DNA of 64,000 nucleotides from Thalassobacillus devorans MSP14 (lineage in GTDB: Bacteria > Bacillota > Bacilli > Bacillales > Halobacillaceae): positions 645,636-709,635 of the forward strand of contig NZ_KI543236.1 in assembly GCF_000496835.1 (NCBI RefSeq), given 5' to 3'. Under the pieces are notes generated by a model. That model was not told the DNA's origin, made no database searches, and was given only the letters and a program-made list of their open reading frames with translations. Positions 36,923 through 45,697 of the stretch are shown piece after piece (the stretch's first letter is position 1; every line of letters begins with the position of its first letter). The position numbers and the translations under genes are program-made.

Positions 36923-37416
36923 GGTGATACCACAATTCTTTTATCGTCATCATCGTCATCTTCCAGGATGATGCCGTCATGCTTGTATTTTTTCAAAACG
37001 AAATGGGTCGTTGTTGATAGGACGGAATCGAGTGTAGACAATTTCTCGGATATGAAATGGCCGATTTCCATCATCGTGCTTCCTCTTACGGAAACGGACA
37101 GATCATAAGCGCCTGACATCAGGTAAACGGCTTTCACTTCCGGAAAACGGTAAATGCGTTCCGCTACTTTATCAAAACCTACCCCTCGGGCTGGTGTGAC
37201 TTTAACATCTACCATCGCAGTCACTTCTTCTTCATTTTCCACTTTCGCCCAGTCAATGAGCGTCGAATAGCCGAGGATGGCTTTCTTTTCTTCCAGGCTT
37301 GCAATCAATGCCTCGATTTCCTGTTTACTTTTCCCCATCAGTTTCGCGATTTTTTCTACTTCGAGGTTGGCATTCTTTTCAATCAGTCTCAGTAATTCTA
37401 CTTCTGTTTCTTTCAT
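36919..37416 (-). CDS. alaR: Lrp/AsnC-family regulator, AlaR (YugG)-like
   Basis: A 165-residue feast/famine-type regulator: winged helix at about residues 5-60 (LIEKNANLEVEKIAKLMGKSKQEIEALIASLEEKKAILGY) and a RAM ligand-binding domain at about 75-150 (AMVDVKVTPARGVGFDKVAERIYRFPEVKAVYLMSGAYDLSV). The tail is unusually acidic, with six Asp in a row (EDDDDDDKR). Overlaps alaT (ATGA) and is translated with it. Likely binds an amino acid, probably alanine, to control alaT. Confidence 0.87.
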   Translation of the reverse strand: MKETEVELLRLIEKNANLEVEKIAKLMGKSKQEIEALIASLEEKKAILGYSTLIDWAKVENEEEVTAMVDVKVTPARGVGFDKVAERIYRFPEVKAVYLMSGAYDLSVSVRGSTMMEIGHFISEKLSTLDSVLSTTTHFVLKKYKHDGIILEDDDDDDKRIVVSP

Positions 37417-37501
37417 TGGTAACCCTCACTTTTCAAAGATACATATGCACCATTCTATCATAACTAACACTTAATCCTCACATAAAGAGGAGAGTTTTCT
37501 T

Positions 37502-37595
37502 ACTTTAAGACAGTTTAACTGTGTTAAAGGATTAAAGTATAAGAAAAACTAAGGCTTTCGCCATAATGACTTGGCGACAAGCCAAGTTTTTCTAA
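37502..37595. repeat. structured ~93-bp intergenic repeat, copy B
   Basis: Second copy of the element at 22938-23030, same orientation. The outer stem AGAAAAACT / AGTTTTTCT encloses GGCTTTCGCC and CTTGGCGACAAGCCAAG hairpins; base changes between copies at paired positions (for example the CTTGGC arm with GCCAAG here and GCCAGG in copy A) mostly keep pairing through wobbles. Lies between two same-strand genes (alaR start and the lipoprotein gene's end). Confidence 0.8.
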
Positions 37596-37601
37596 TACGA
37601 A

Positions 37602-37623
37602 GAAAGGGGGGGAGGCCCCTTTC
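37602..37623 (-). terminator. weak hairpin after the lipoprotein gene
   Basis: GAAAGGGG pairs with CCCCTTTC (37602-37609, 37616-37623). No long T-run follows; may still slow or protect transcripts. Confidence 0.35.
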
Positions 37624-37725
37624 AATTGTTAGATGTCCAGTATATTCCTTGCTTGTCTAATAAATGAATGATTTTGTCTCGTGAAAGATAGTTACTCACT
37701 CTTGTTCCTGCTTAAGGAAAAACGC

Positions 37726-38838
37726 TTATTGATAGTTGATTACCGCCGGGGCAGGGTCCAGTTTTACCACATCCATTGGCTTCAGCACTGGTTTATCTTT
37801 GTTATAAAAGGTTTTGAACCCGCCGTACTGGGAAGTGTCGTTAAGAACGAATTTCCGGTATAGGATCTGCTTGTCTCTGGAAGCACCCCATCCATCGAAA
37901 TTCAATGCGACTTCGACGTTGTCGGTCGGCTGAATGGCGTCTTTATTCGTCAGGACACCATCCGTAAACTGATGGACGAGGACGATTTTATCCGGCAGGT
38001 TATTCTCTTCGACAATGCGGGATAAATACTTCACTGCTTTCTGCACCTCTTGTCCGTCCACTTGACCGAGGTCTTCTCCGGGAATTTCTCCTTCTTCAAC
38101 GCTGAATTCGGTATCGATGGCAAGATGGACATACGGAAGCTTCAACCATTTTTCAATCAGTTTTACCTGATTCATGACCGAGTCCGTGCCGAGCTGGATA
38201 TCGAGCAGAAGCAGGGCGTTATGTTTTTCTGCAAGCTTGGCATATTTTTCGATATCCTCTTTCGGTGTCATACGATAATATTTCCCATTTGGCCCGGGGT
38301 CACGCTGAGCGACGGTCGTGATCAGCTCAATGGTCGGAATGGCCGGGCGCTCCGGGTCTGCGTCGGAATAAGCTTGTGTCTGTTTCTTTAATTTTTTCAT
38401 CATGGCTTCCGGCTCCATTTCACCGAGAATCCCCATGTTTTCCGAGTTCGGATGTCCATAAAAAGCGACAAGCCTGTTGTTTTTTAACGGTCCATCCGTT
38501 TGATCCCTGGCACCTTTGACAAGCATTTGGCCGGCTGGTACCGAACGTTCGGGGTTATCAGCCCCATCCGCCTGGGCCTCCGGCATGTTTTTCCGTTCTT
38601 TCTTTGACAGCTTTTTCTTCAAAGGTTTTGCATCTTCAGAAGGCTGCAGTGCCTGGTAAGGTTGAGGGTATTGCTTTTTACCCTCATTTGTTTTCTCGGA
38701 GGTGTCTTCTTGCTGTATGTCTTCGTTGTTATTTTTCCCGGCTTCCTTTTCCTGCGTATCAGAACCAGAGCAGGCCGAAAGGAGCAGCAGGGCTGTCATG
38801 GTTAAGACTAAGAATGACCATTTTTTCAAGGGGGACAC
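37726..38838 (-). CDS. hypothetical lipoprotein
   Basis: A 370-residue predicted surface lipoprotein. A signal peptide with lipobox LLSAC puts the lipidated Cys at residue 23. A charged linker rich in Lys, Glu and Asn runs to about residue 100 and is followed by a compact domain with VAFYGHPNSENMGILGEM, LDIQLGTDSVMNQVKLIEKWLKLPYVHLAIDTEF and KIVLVHQFT. Alternating strands and helices suggest a TIM-barrel-like fold with conserved acidic residues; I do not recognise a named family. Anchored outside the membrane. Confidence 0.75.
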   Translation of the reverse strand: MSPLKKWSFLVLTMTALLLLSACSGSDTQEKEAGKNNNEDIQQEDTSEKTNEGKKQYPQPYQALQPSEDAKPLKKKLSKKERKNMPEAQADGADNPERSVPAGQMLVKGARDQTDGPLKNNRLVAFYGHPNSENMGILGEMEPEAMMKKLKKQTQAYSDADPERPAIPTIELITTVAQRDPGPNGKYYRMTPKEDIEKYAKLAEKHNALLLLDIQLGTDSVMNQVKLIEKWLKLPYVHLAIDTEFSVEEGEIPGEDLGQVDGQEVQKAVKYLSRIVEENNLPDKIVLVHQFTDGVLTNKDAIQPTDNVEVALNFDGWGASRDKQILYRKFVLNDTSQYGGFKTFYNKDKPVLKPMDVVKLDPAPAVINYQ

Positions 38839-39033
38839 ATCCTTATCGTTTTAATTATTTAATAAAAAGCAGCCTGTATTTTATCATAGGATCATAGCTA
38901 TAAGCAGGATTTAACGCATTTGAAATCTAATTATTATAGAGATGTTATTAATGAGCGGCTGGTATTCCTTGATAAGAAGCCTATACCCTGTCGCTGTCAA
39001 ATGAAGCATCCATTTTTCTAAAAGGAGATAATT

Positions 39034-39705
39034 ATGACGACTCATACACTATTAACATTTGAAAAATCAGCCATTGAGGCAATGACAGCAAAAGACCCGG
39101 CAATGAAAAAACTGGTCACGCTTATCGGGGACATCACCCTTACCAAAAGGGGAGACCATTTCAAAAGTCTAGTACGATCCTGTATTGGCCAGCAGCTGTC
39201 TGTGAAAGCGGCGAAGACGATTTATGGAAGATTTGAGGAACTGACAGGGGAAATCACACCGGAAGCGGTTTTGAAATTTTCGGATGAGGAACTTAGAGAG
39301 GTTGGCCTTTCCAAGCAAAAAATAACTTACCTGCGGGATCTCAGTGAGAAAGTATTAGCGAAAGAAGTGAATCTTGATCAGCTGGAAAGGATGGATAACG
39401 AAAAAATAAGGAAGGTGCTTACAAGTGTGAAAGGAATCGGACCATGGACCGCAGAGGTATTCCTGATTTTTTCCTTAGGGCGGAAAGATGTATTGCCAGT
39501 AGGGGATCTGGGTTTGCAGCGCGCCTGCCAGTGGCTGTATCAAGCGGAGCGGGATAACAATGGAAAGCAGCTCATCAAGAGCCATGCAGATAAGTGGCAC
39601 CCCCATTACACCGCTGCGTCGCTTTATCTTTGGGAAGCGATCAACAAAGGCCTGGTTGCCCAGTACAGCAATGTCGACGAAGCATGGGATCAGTTACAGA
39701 AATAG
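39034..39705 (+). CDS. DNA-3-methyladenine glycosylase (HhH-GPD)
   Basis: Base excision repair glycosylase that removes alkylated purines. 223 residues of the HhH-GPD superfamily: the helix-hairpin-helix SVKGIGPWTAEVFLIFSLGR (about 131-150) is followed by the catalytic Asp158 in LPVGDLGLQRA. It lacks the Fe-S cluster Cys motif of EndoIII and the N-terminal domain of E. coli AlkA, like short AlkA-type enzymes. AAAGGAG precedes the ATG. The next gene begins 15 bases downstream, so they form a pair. Confidence 0.92.
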   Translation: MTTHTLLTFEKSAIEAMTAKDPAMKKLVTLIGDITLTKRGDHFKSLVRSCIGQQLSVKAAKTIYGRFEELTGEITPEAVLKFSDEELREVGLSKQKITYLRDLSEKVLAKEVNLDQLERMDNEKIRKVLTSVKGIGPWTAEVFLIFSLGRKDVLPVGDLGLQRACQWLYQAERDNNGKQLIKSHADKWHPHYTAASLYLWEAINKGLVAQYSNVDEAWDQLQK

Positions 39706-39720
39706 AGGGAGAGGGATGCT

Positions 39721-40524
39721 ATGAAAATAGCTGTTTTGTCAGATATCCATGAAGGGTTGAACAGGAAACGAACACAGACGGACATTATGGTGTTACTGGA
39801 GACTTGGATGTCTACGCATCAACCGGATGTTTTCATTATCAGCGGGGATTTGACTGCCAAACCGGACAAAAGTCTGAAACTGCTGCAACAGCTGCAAGGT
39901 AACCTTCCCGATGTAAAAATACTATTTGTGCATGGTAACCACGATATTTATCATGATGATTCCGAGCATGCGTATGAAACTTTGCTGGAATTCGAAGGTA
40001 ATCTCGGAAATGGACCTGTGGAGCTTGGTAATGACTGGGTAGTGATCGGAGATGGCGGCTGGTACGATTATTCCTTCGGGATAGAAGGGTACTCACATGA
40101 AGCATTTAATTGCGGTACTTACGGGGATATTACATGGCCGGATAAAACTTATGCACATTGGAGAGGGTCGGATATAACTGAGACAAACCGTCAAATTTAC
40201 AGGATAGAAAGATGGCTGCGAGCTTATCAAAGGAAAAATATCTTAATGGTTACCCATGTCGTACCATTTTCAAAATATGTTGTACGGAAAGATGACCACA
40301 ACTGGGATTTTTTCAACGCTATGATGGGAAGCTCCCGTTTCGGTGAGTTGGCACAAAAATATAAAGTGAAAAAATATATATTCGGCCACATCCATTACCG
40401 CTATCATGACCACTATCAAGGAATAGAGGTAATCTGCAATCCCTTAGGTTACTTTCCAAGCGAATGGAAATTTGAAACCGCAGAAGAAGAGATCCATTCC
40501 AGTATCAAGGTGATAGAAATTTGA
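39721..40524 (+). CDS. calcineurin-like metallophosphoesterase
   Basis: A 267-residue two-metal phosphoesterase. All motifs are present in order: LSDIHEG near the N-terminus, SGDLT, HGNHDIYHD, VTHVVPF and the final GHIHYRYH. No signal peptide, so cytoplasmic. The substrate cannot be told; relatives range from nucleotide phosphohydrolases to nucleases. AGAGGGAGAGG before the ATG. Confidence 0.9.
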   Translation: MKIAVLSDIHEGLNRKRTQTDIMVLLETWMSTHQPDVFIISGDLTAKPDKSLKLLQQLQGNLPDVKILFVHGNHDIYHDDSEHAYETLLEFEGNLGNGPVELGNDWVVIGDGGWYDYSFGIEGYSHEAFNCGTYGDITWPDKTYAHWRGSDITETNRQIYRIERWLRAYQRKNILMVTHVVPFSKYVVRKDDHNWDFFNAMMGSSRFGELAQKYKVKKYIFGHIHYRYHDHYQGIEVICNPLGYFPSEWKFETAEEEIHSSIKVIEI

Positions 40525-40552
40525 TTTTGAGTTCACTCTAAAAATAAAAAAA

Positions 40553-40621
40553 GCTTGCAGAAAAACTTTCTTAGTTCCTCTGCAAGCGGTGCAGATTCTG
40601 TGATAGAATCTGCTTTTTTTA
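40553..40621. terminator. tandem hairpins with terminator after the phosphoesterase gene
   Basis: GCTTGCAGA/TCTGCAAGC (40553-40561, 40579-40587) and then GCAGATTCT/AGAATCTGC (40591-40599, 40605-40613) with eight T. The second also reads on the minus strand as a terminator overlapping the yceI stop. Confidence 0.85.
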
Positions 40622-41146
40622 TTCTACAACGAACTCAAAGTTGCCTTCGAACTTTACATCTTTACCAAGCAGAACGCCGCCTGTTTCTACTGCTGCGTTC
40701 CATGTCATGCCATAAGCTTCGCGGTTGACTTTGCCTGCTACATCGAAGCCGGCGATGGTGCTGCCATCCATCGGGCTTTTGGATACGCCATTATATTCTA
40801 CAGTGAATATTTCTTCACGAGTGACGTCTTTGATCGTGAAGTCACCAGTCACTTCGTATTCATCATCAGAAACTTTTTTGATCGATTTACTTTCAAACAC
40901 CATATTCGGGTATTTTTCTGCTTCGAAAAAGTCGCCGGAGCGAAGGTGGCCATCACGGTCTTCGTTGCCGGTATCGATGGAAGTAACCGGGATAGTAACT
41001 GTCACTTTTGCATTACTCAGATCATCGAGGTCTCCATCGAACTTCACATCGAATTCCTGAAATTCACCTTTTGCCTTGGAAACCATCATATGTTTGATTT
41101 GAAAATTCAAGCTGCTGTGCACGTTGTCTAATTTTAAAGTTGTCAT
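40619..41146 (-). CDS. YceI-family protein
   Basis: A 175-residue lipocalin-like beta-barrel protein of the YceI family, which binds isoprenoid/quinone-type lipids. Seen: LDNVHSSLNFQIKHMMVSKAKGEFQEFDV at the start, SIDTGNEDRDGHLRSGDFFEAEKYPNMVFESKSI in the middle, VAGKVNREAYGMTWNAAVETGGVLLG near the end. No signal peptide, so it stays in the cytoplasm, as many Bacillaceae copies do. GGAGGAATT precedes the ATG. Confidence 0.92.
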   Translation of the reverse strand: MTTLKLDNVHSSLNFQIKHMMVSKAKGEFQEFDVKFDGDLDDLSNAKVTVTIPVTSIDTGNEDRDGHLRSGDFFEAEKYPNMVFESKSIKKVSDDEYEVTGDFTIKDVTREEIFTVEYNGVSKSPMDGSTIAGFDVAGKVNREAYGMTWNAAVETGGVLLGKDVKFEGNFEFVVE

Positions 41147-41288
41147 AAAAAAATTCCTCCTGAAAATGTTTGGTTATTTATCTTGAATTAAAGATAACTC
41201 ATAAATATCTCAAAGTCAAGATTAATAATTAAAAAATATTCTAATCCAAGATATAACTGCTTTTTTTTTCAATTAAATGGCCGAATTG

Positions 41289-41909
41289 TGGAAGACTCAG
41301 TTTCAAAGTAATTTGGGTTCGTTACCGAGACAGGGGAAAGGGTGGCTGGGAAACGATTCGCTTTCCAGCTTCATCGCCTAGACACTCTCGACATAAGCAG
41401 TCCATCAACGGGAAGAAAGAACACTTCCCTTTTGCTGTTCTGCTTATGCGTGTCGTGTCTCCCAAGGCGATTACGCATTCGTTTTTTTCCTGTGGGGAGG
41501 CTGGCAAGCCTCCTCGGCCGTTTCACGACCTGTGGGGTCTCGCCTAGCCCCTTCTCCCACGGGAGTCTCACCGTTTCCCCGCCACCTTATCCATATTTTG
41601 ACGAACGAACCCTACATTGTGAGAAGATATCTTCCACATTTTCTGCATGAAAAGCTCAATGATTCAGGACATAAGCTCTTTTCAGCTGTTAAGATGGTGG
41701 TTCCGCATATCGATGTTTCTGTTAGTCTTACAAACGCAAGGAGGGCCGGGAAATTGCGAGACTCCTATGGGAGTAGAGTACATGGTGAGATCCCGCAGGG
41801 CTTTAGCCCGAGGAAGCTCACCGTACCCCCATGGAAAGCGAGTGATTTCCCGGACCTCCTACCGTTACTATCGTAACGGAAATAATGTATCTCGAAACTG
41901 AGTCTTCCA
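41289..41909. repeat. composite non-coding element with 16-bp terminal inverted repeats
   Basis: A 621-bp block fills the 823-base gap between yceI and the next gene. Its ends are perfect inverted repeats: TGGAAGACTCAGTTTC (41289-41304) and its complement (41894-41909). Inside lie two related palindromic modules in opposite orientation: 41341-41586 (ends GGTGGC.GGGAAACG / CGTTTCCC.GCCACC) and 41740-41859 (GGAGG.CCGGGAAAT / ATTTCCCGG.CCTCC), both with GAGACTCC..GGGAG, a GAGxCCCxCAGG box and a GGAAAGCGA box. No convincing protein is encoded. It looks like a MITE-like mobile repeat. Confidence 0.75.
41373..41471. repeat. hairpin element nested in the left palindromic module
   Basis: ATCGCCT (41373) to AGGCGAT (41471) bracket a 99-bp imperfect palindrome with further paired parts (GACAC/GTGTC and CATAAGCAG/CTGCTTATG). 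The flanks repeat a GGAAA..CGAAT box, as if part of the host module was duplicated on insertion. Confidence 0.6.
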
Positions 41910-41969
41910 TAAAAGGGAGCTTTTCAGTAGTATCAACTACCAAAGGAAAAGGTGCCTGCTTTAGGCAAT

Positions 41970-42866
41970 TCAAAGCTGAGAAGGACCGGGAGCAAGACGA
42001 CTTTTTCCGTGTCTGGCCGGTCGATTGACAAAATAGATGCCAGCCAATATCAGACTTCCGCCTGCCAGAGTAGATATATGTAACTGTTCGTTCAATAACA
42101 GCCATCCAAAGAGGACACCAAACAAAGGAGCAAGGAACAAAAATGCACTGACTTTTCCTGGATCTTCTTTGTTCAAAAGATAGAACCAAATGGCAAATTG
42201 AACGATGGAAGCCATGATTGCCAGCCAGATCAAGATAAAGATGGATAGCGGGGTGATGACGAACTTTGTTTGCTCAAACAATCCACTTCCCAGGAGCAGG
42301 AGCAGGCCGCCAAAAAGCATTTGGTAGGCGGTCAGTACCCAGGTGTCGAATGAACTTCCCCATTTTTTCATCAATAATGTCGCGATAGCCCAGGAGACTG
42401 CACTGAACATTCCTAACAGTGTGCCTGGCTGTTTAATGTCCAGACTCGCACCCAGGGTGATGAAGACTCCAAGGAAGCCGATGAAGACCCCGCCCCATTG
42501 CAGCCATCGATACTTCATCCCCATGAAAATCGTGCCGAACAGTACGACCAGCAGGGGATTGGTAAATGTCAAAATCGATGATTCCCCAGCGGTGATCGTC
42601 CGAAGACTGAGGAAGATAGCGCCCATCACTCCTGCGGTTTGAAACACACCCACCAATAGCATCTGGAACCATTCCCTGACACGTTTCGGGTGTTTTCGTT
42701 TTAGTAAAAATACGACCAGAGCCATCAGTAGACCTGCGATCGTAAACCGTAATCCCACCAGCAGTAGTGGGGATACAAAATCGAGCCCAATTTTACCAAC
42801 GGCAAAAGAGGAGCCCATCAGGCTGGTCGTGATCACCAGCAAAACGGTAAACCATACTCTGTTCAC
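41970..42866 (-). CDS. EamA/DMT-superfamily transporter
   Basis: A 298-residue, ten-helix DMT protein with two EamA repeats: TTSLMGSSFAVGKIGLDFVSPLLLVGLRFTIAGLL and the later GMFSAVSWAIATLLMKKWGSSFDTW; the APLFGVLFGWLLLNEQL motif is typical. Start at the GTG 42866 because GAGGGTGAG stands before it; the ATG at 42896 has no site. Probably a metabolite exporter; substrate unknown. Stands alone. Confidence 0.85.
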   Translation of the reverse strand: MNRVWFTVLLVITTSLMGSSFAVGKIGLDFVSPLLLVGLRFTIAGLLMALVVFLLKRKHPKRVREWFQMLLVGVFQTAGVMGAIFLSLRTITAGESSILTFTNPLLVVLFGTIFMGMKYRWLQWGGVFIGFLGVFITLGASLDIKQPGTLLGMFSAVSWAIATLLMKKWGSSFDTWVLTAYQMLFGGLLLLLGSGLFEQTKFVITPLSIFILIWLAIMASIVQFAIWFYLLNKEDPGKVSAFLFLAPLFGVLFGWLLLNEQLHISTLAGGSLILAGIYFVNRPARHGKSRLAPGPSQL

Positions 42867-43072
42867 ATACTCACCCTCATTCTCTATAACTTCCATAATT
42901 ATTTTAATTTTCTAATTATAACACAGTTGTTCACTATAGAAAGGAACCGAAGGATGCACAAAAAAGTCCTACGATTCGTATAATACTTCGCATTGTGTTT
43001 TCGGCTGGCCGGCAGGGCTTGAAAGGTTCGAAATCACTGGAGTGAATCTGAAAGCAGAAGGGGGAGAGGTCG

Positions 43073-43921
43073 TTGGGAGTAAAGGATACACAGCTGTGGT
43101 TAAAGGGTTTTGTAAAAATGTGTGAAAAGAAAAGCTTGTTGTTTAAGCCGCCTCATGATGAGCAGTGTGAAGCACTTTGCAGACCGGTCCAAAAAACGTT
43201 ATCCAAAATCCCCCCGGCAGCATTACATGCCATTTTGCTGAAGCATGGATTGTTCGAACCGTTCGAGTGGAAGCATATCCAGCAGACGGTTCATGAAATG
43301 GAGAAAAGGAATGTATGGCAGGTTGTCGAGGCAGAATACCGGCGTTTAAAGAAAAAATGGCATGGTCCAGAGGCCCCGATCTATATCTATCCGGTAGCAA
43401 GGGGACATCTACCTGTTGAAAATAGGCCCATTAAAAAAAGTGGGGTAAGCTTCCGGGAGTGCTTATTTTTATTTTTGGCGCCTGATACTCCGTTGCTAGA
43501 AATAAAGGCCTTACTGGCGCATGAATATAATCATATATGCCGGTTTTCCCAGGTGGGGCTGGATGAAAGCAGACTTCCCCTAAAAGAAGTACTTGTCATG
43601 GAAGGGCTGGCAGAACATGCGGTGAAAGAATTGTACGGGGAAAAGCTGCTGGCGCCGTGGACCAGTTATTATCGGGATCATAGAGTAAAAGAAATATGGA
43701 AGAAGCATGTGCAATCTTCCTTGCATGTAGAAGGGCAGGAAAACTATCAGAAATTTTTGTATGGGAAAGGGAATGGTCCGCTCCCAAGATGGATTGGTTA
43801 TCAGATCGGATTTCAGATTATTTCTTCGTATCAGGAACGACAGGGAAGGCTTACTACAAGAGAATTATTGAAGAAAAGCGCTGACGAGCTGATTGACGGG
43901 TCCGGTTTTTCAACAGATTAG
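43073..43921 (+). CDS. YjaZ-like putative zinc protease (DUF2268)
   Basis: A 282-residue protein with DUF2268 domain in the C-terminal half. The zinc motif HEYNH is at residues 150-154 and a downstream MEGLAEH (Glu177) gives the third ligand pattern of gluzincins. No signal peptide. Starts at TTG behind GGGGGAGAGG. B. subtilis YjaZ is the likely counterpart; substrate unknown. Active-site residues are intact. Confidence 0.87.
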   Translation: MGVKDTQLWLKGFVKMCEKKSLLFKPPHDEQCEALCRPVQKTLSKIPPAALHAILLKHGLFEPFEWKHIQQTVHEMEKRNVWQVVEAEYRRLKKKWHGPEAPIYIYPVARGHLPVENRPIKKSGVSFRECLFLFLAPDTPLLEIKALLAHEYNHICRFSQVGLDESRLPLKEVLVMEGLAEHAVKELYGEKLLAPWTSYYRDHRVKEIWKKHVQSSLHVEGQENYQKFLYGKGNGPLPRWIGYQIGFQIISSYQERQGRLTTRELLKKSADELIDGSGFSTD

Positions 43922-44131
43922 CACCTGCTTGTTGAAGGGCTTCCGTAAATTCCATACTTTTTACACATTTTCGTTTACTGTACCTGCGAAGCTGGTGATA
44001 ATCCCTCTGTGATCAGGGTTCATCCGGGTGAGGGAGCCAGCGTAATGGCTTCTTCTTTGGAATTCCCGGGTTTACAGACTGCTGGTATTTGATACAATAG
44101 CGGAAACTATCCATTGAAAAGGAGAATGACA

Positions 44132-44923
44132 TTGCGTAAAAAGTGGTTATCAGGTTTACTGTTGGCAGCATTTTTAACTTTGGGTGCATGCAGCAGTGAC
44201 GAAACAGCAAAAGATAATGAGAAAAAAGATACACAGCAGGAACAGCAGTCCAGTGAACAAAGTGAAGGACAAAAAGACGGCAGCAGCAAAAGTGGCAAGC
44301 AGCCGAAAATGCCTGAGCCTGATCTGGAAGGTACACCGGATGTCGTAGCAGAAGTCAATGGGGAAAAAATTAAGAAAAAAGAATTTGAGACAGCTTATAA
44401 GAGTCAATTCCAACAAGCTGCCTTGCAGTCACAGATGTCCGGTCAGGAGGTTGACCAGGACAAGCTGAAGAAACAAATGGTCGACAGCCTGATCGGTCAG
44501 GAGCTTCTCATCCAGGAAGCGAACAATCGTGATTACAAAGCTACCCAGGAAAAGAAGGATAAAATTCTCGAAGACCTGGCTAAGCGGAATAAAGCAGGGT
44601 CAAAAGAAGAATTCCTTGCCCAATTAGAAAAACAAGGCATGAGTAAAAAAGAAGTCATGTCGCAGCTGGAAACCCAAGTGAAGGTTGAGCAGCTGATTGC
44701 CGCTGAAGCAGGCGACATCGAGCCTACGGAGGAAGAACTGAAAAAACGCTATGAGCAGATCAAAGCGCAGCAGGAAAAGGCAGGCGGGCAAAGTAAGATG
44801 CCTTCTTATGAGAAAGTCAAACCATCCCTTAAACAGCAAATGAAACAGGAAAAAGAAGCACAGGAAGCCCAAAAGCTGATTAAGAGCCTGCGAAAAGATG
44901 CAGACGTGAAAGTTCATATTTAA
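44132..44923 (+). CDS. SurA N-terminal domain lipoprotein (PrsA-like chaperone)
   Basis: A predicted lipoprotein foldase helper outside the membrane. Signal peptide with lipobox LGAC, then a highly charged Gln/Glu/Lys linker, then a SurA_N chaperone domain (PDVVAEVNGEKIKKKEFETAYKSQFQ, LKKQMVDSLIGQELLIQEANNR) and a helical C-terminus. No PPIase (parvulin) domain, unlike PrsA. Start at TTG 44132 because AAAGGAG lies 7-8 bases before it; in-frame codons upstream overlap that site. 263 residues. It is followed by a terminator. Confidence 0.88.
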   Translation: MRKKWLSGLLLAAFLTLGACSSDETAKDNEKKDTQQEQQSSEQSEGQKDGSSKSGKQPKMPEPDLEGTPDVVAEVNGEKIKKKEFETAYKSQFQQAALQSQMSGQEVDQDKLKKQMVDSLIGQELLIQEANNRDYKATQEKKDKILEDLAKRNKAGSKEEFLAQLEKQGMSKKEVMSQLETQVKVEQLIAAEAGDIEPTEEELKKRYEQIKAQQEKAGGQSKMPSYEKVKPSLKQQMKQEKEAQEAQKLIKSLRKDADVKVHI

Positions 44924-44928
44924 TAACG

Positions 44929-44961
44929 AAAAACCAGGTCCGGAACAGGACCTGGTTTTTA
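44929..44961 (+). terminator. terminator of the SurA-like lipoprotein gene
   Basis: AAAACCAGGTCC pairs with GGACCTGGTTTT in a perfect stem, ending in TTTTT. Confidence 0.92.
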
Positions 44962-45020
44962 AGTTGTCTAGGAAATTATAGTCGAACGTCATTACCAGTA
45001 ACGCGCTTGCGCTTTGGTTC

Positions 45021-45140
45021 TTACTGATTTTTATTGAAAAAATCGAGAAATGCATGGTAGATTTCAATTCCCTGAAATGAAAATAAAGATATAGCACTTA
45101 AGGAAAACAATCCTATCATTATGAATCGAAACCAGATCAT
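45021..45140 (-). CDS. 39-residue membrane peptide
   Basis: Too short for usual gene finding but well supported: AAAGGAGGGAAAGC stands 3-13 bases before the ATG. One hydrophobic N-terminal stretch (FRFIMIGLFSLSAISLFSF) and a polar end (NKNQ). Probably a single-pass peptide or sporulation/stress peptide; family not recognised. Confidence 0.6.
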   Translation of the reverse strand: MIWFRFIMIGLFSLSAISLFSFQGIEIYHAFLDFFNKNQ

Positions 45141-45169
45141 CAGCTTTCCCTCCTTTGTTTAAATGGTAA

Positions 45170-45478
45170 TCAGGTAAGCAAAGGAGTAGTGATTACATTG
45201 TTTGACTGGTAAAAAACAGCCGTAAGAAACGAACGTTCTACAATGAAATTGCTGGTTGCTGTTTTGGCAATTGTAATCGCTATTATGATTAGAGAAAATG
45301 CTGACAGCATCCATGCAGCGGTTTTTTTCTCATTACTACCATCTGACGAGAAAGATGTGTCCCCTGTAATACTTTCTTCAAGATCACTCGCAATTATTTG
45401 TGTTACATTTTCATGGGAGACCGTAAAGGAAGCACTCAGGATAAGGGGCATGAGTAAAAGGGCAATGTACCGTTTCAT
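45170..45478 (-). CDS. hypothetical secreted or membrane protein
   Basis: A 102-residue protein with an N-terminal signal-like segment (YIALLLMPLILSASFTVS), a short acidic Ser-rich loop, and a second hydrophobic helix (AWMLSAFSLIIIAITIAKTA). AGGGGAGGATG precedes the ATG. No homology recognised. Confidence 0.6.
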   Translation of the reverse strand: MKRYIALLLMPLILSASFTVSHENVTQIIASDLEESITGDTSFSSDGSNEKKTAAWMLSAFSLIIIAITIAKTATSNFIVERSFLTAVFYQSNNVITTPLLT

Positions 45479-45697
45479 TTACATCCTCCCCTTCAATCGT
45501 AGTATTGACTATTGTACATTACCTTTAACATTATGAAAATAGTAAAAACAACATGTTTTATGTTTAGCTGAGGTACTATCATGAAAATGAAAGTGCCTCT
45601 TCAACTGGAGAAAGCGATTCAATGGATACCTGAATGACGTGAGCATTCATGTTAAAATGACTGGGAAATGTTGTGGAATCCGGGAGGTGCTGGCAAG

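Noticed and set aside
41322-41901. Several 60-115 codon frames inside the composite repeat
   Set aside because: They follow the palindromic arms on both strands, have no ribosome sites and no protein-like features.
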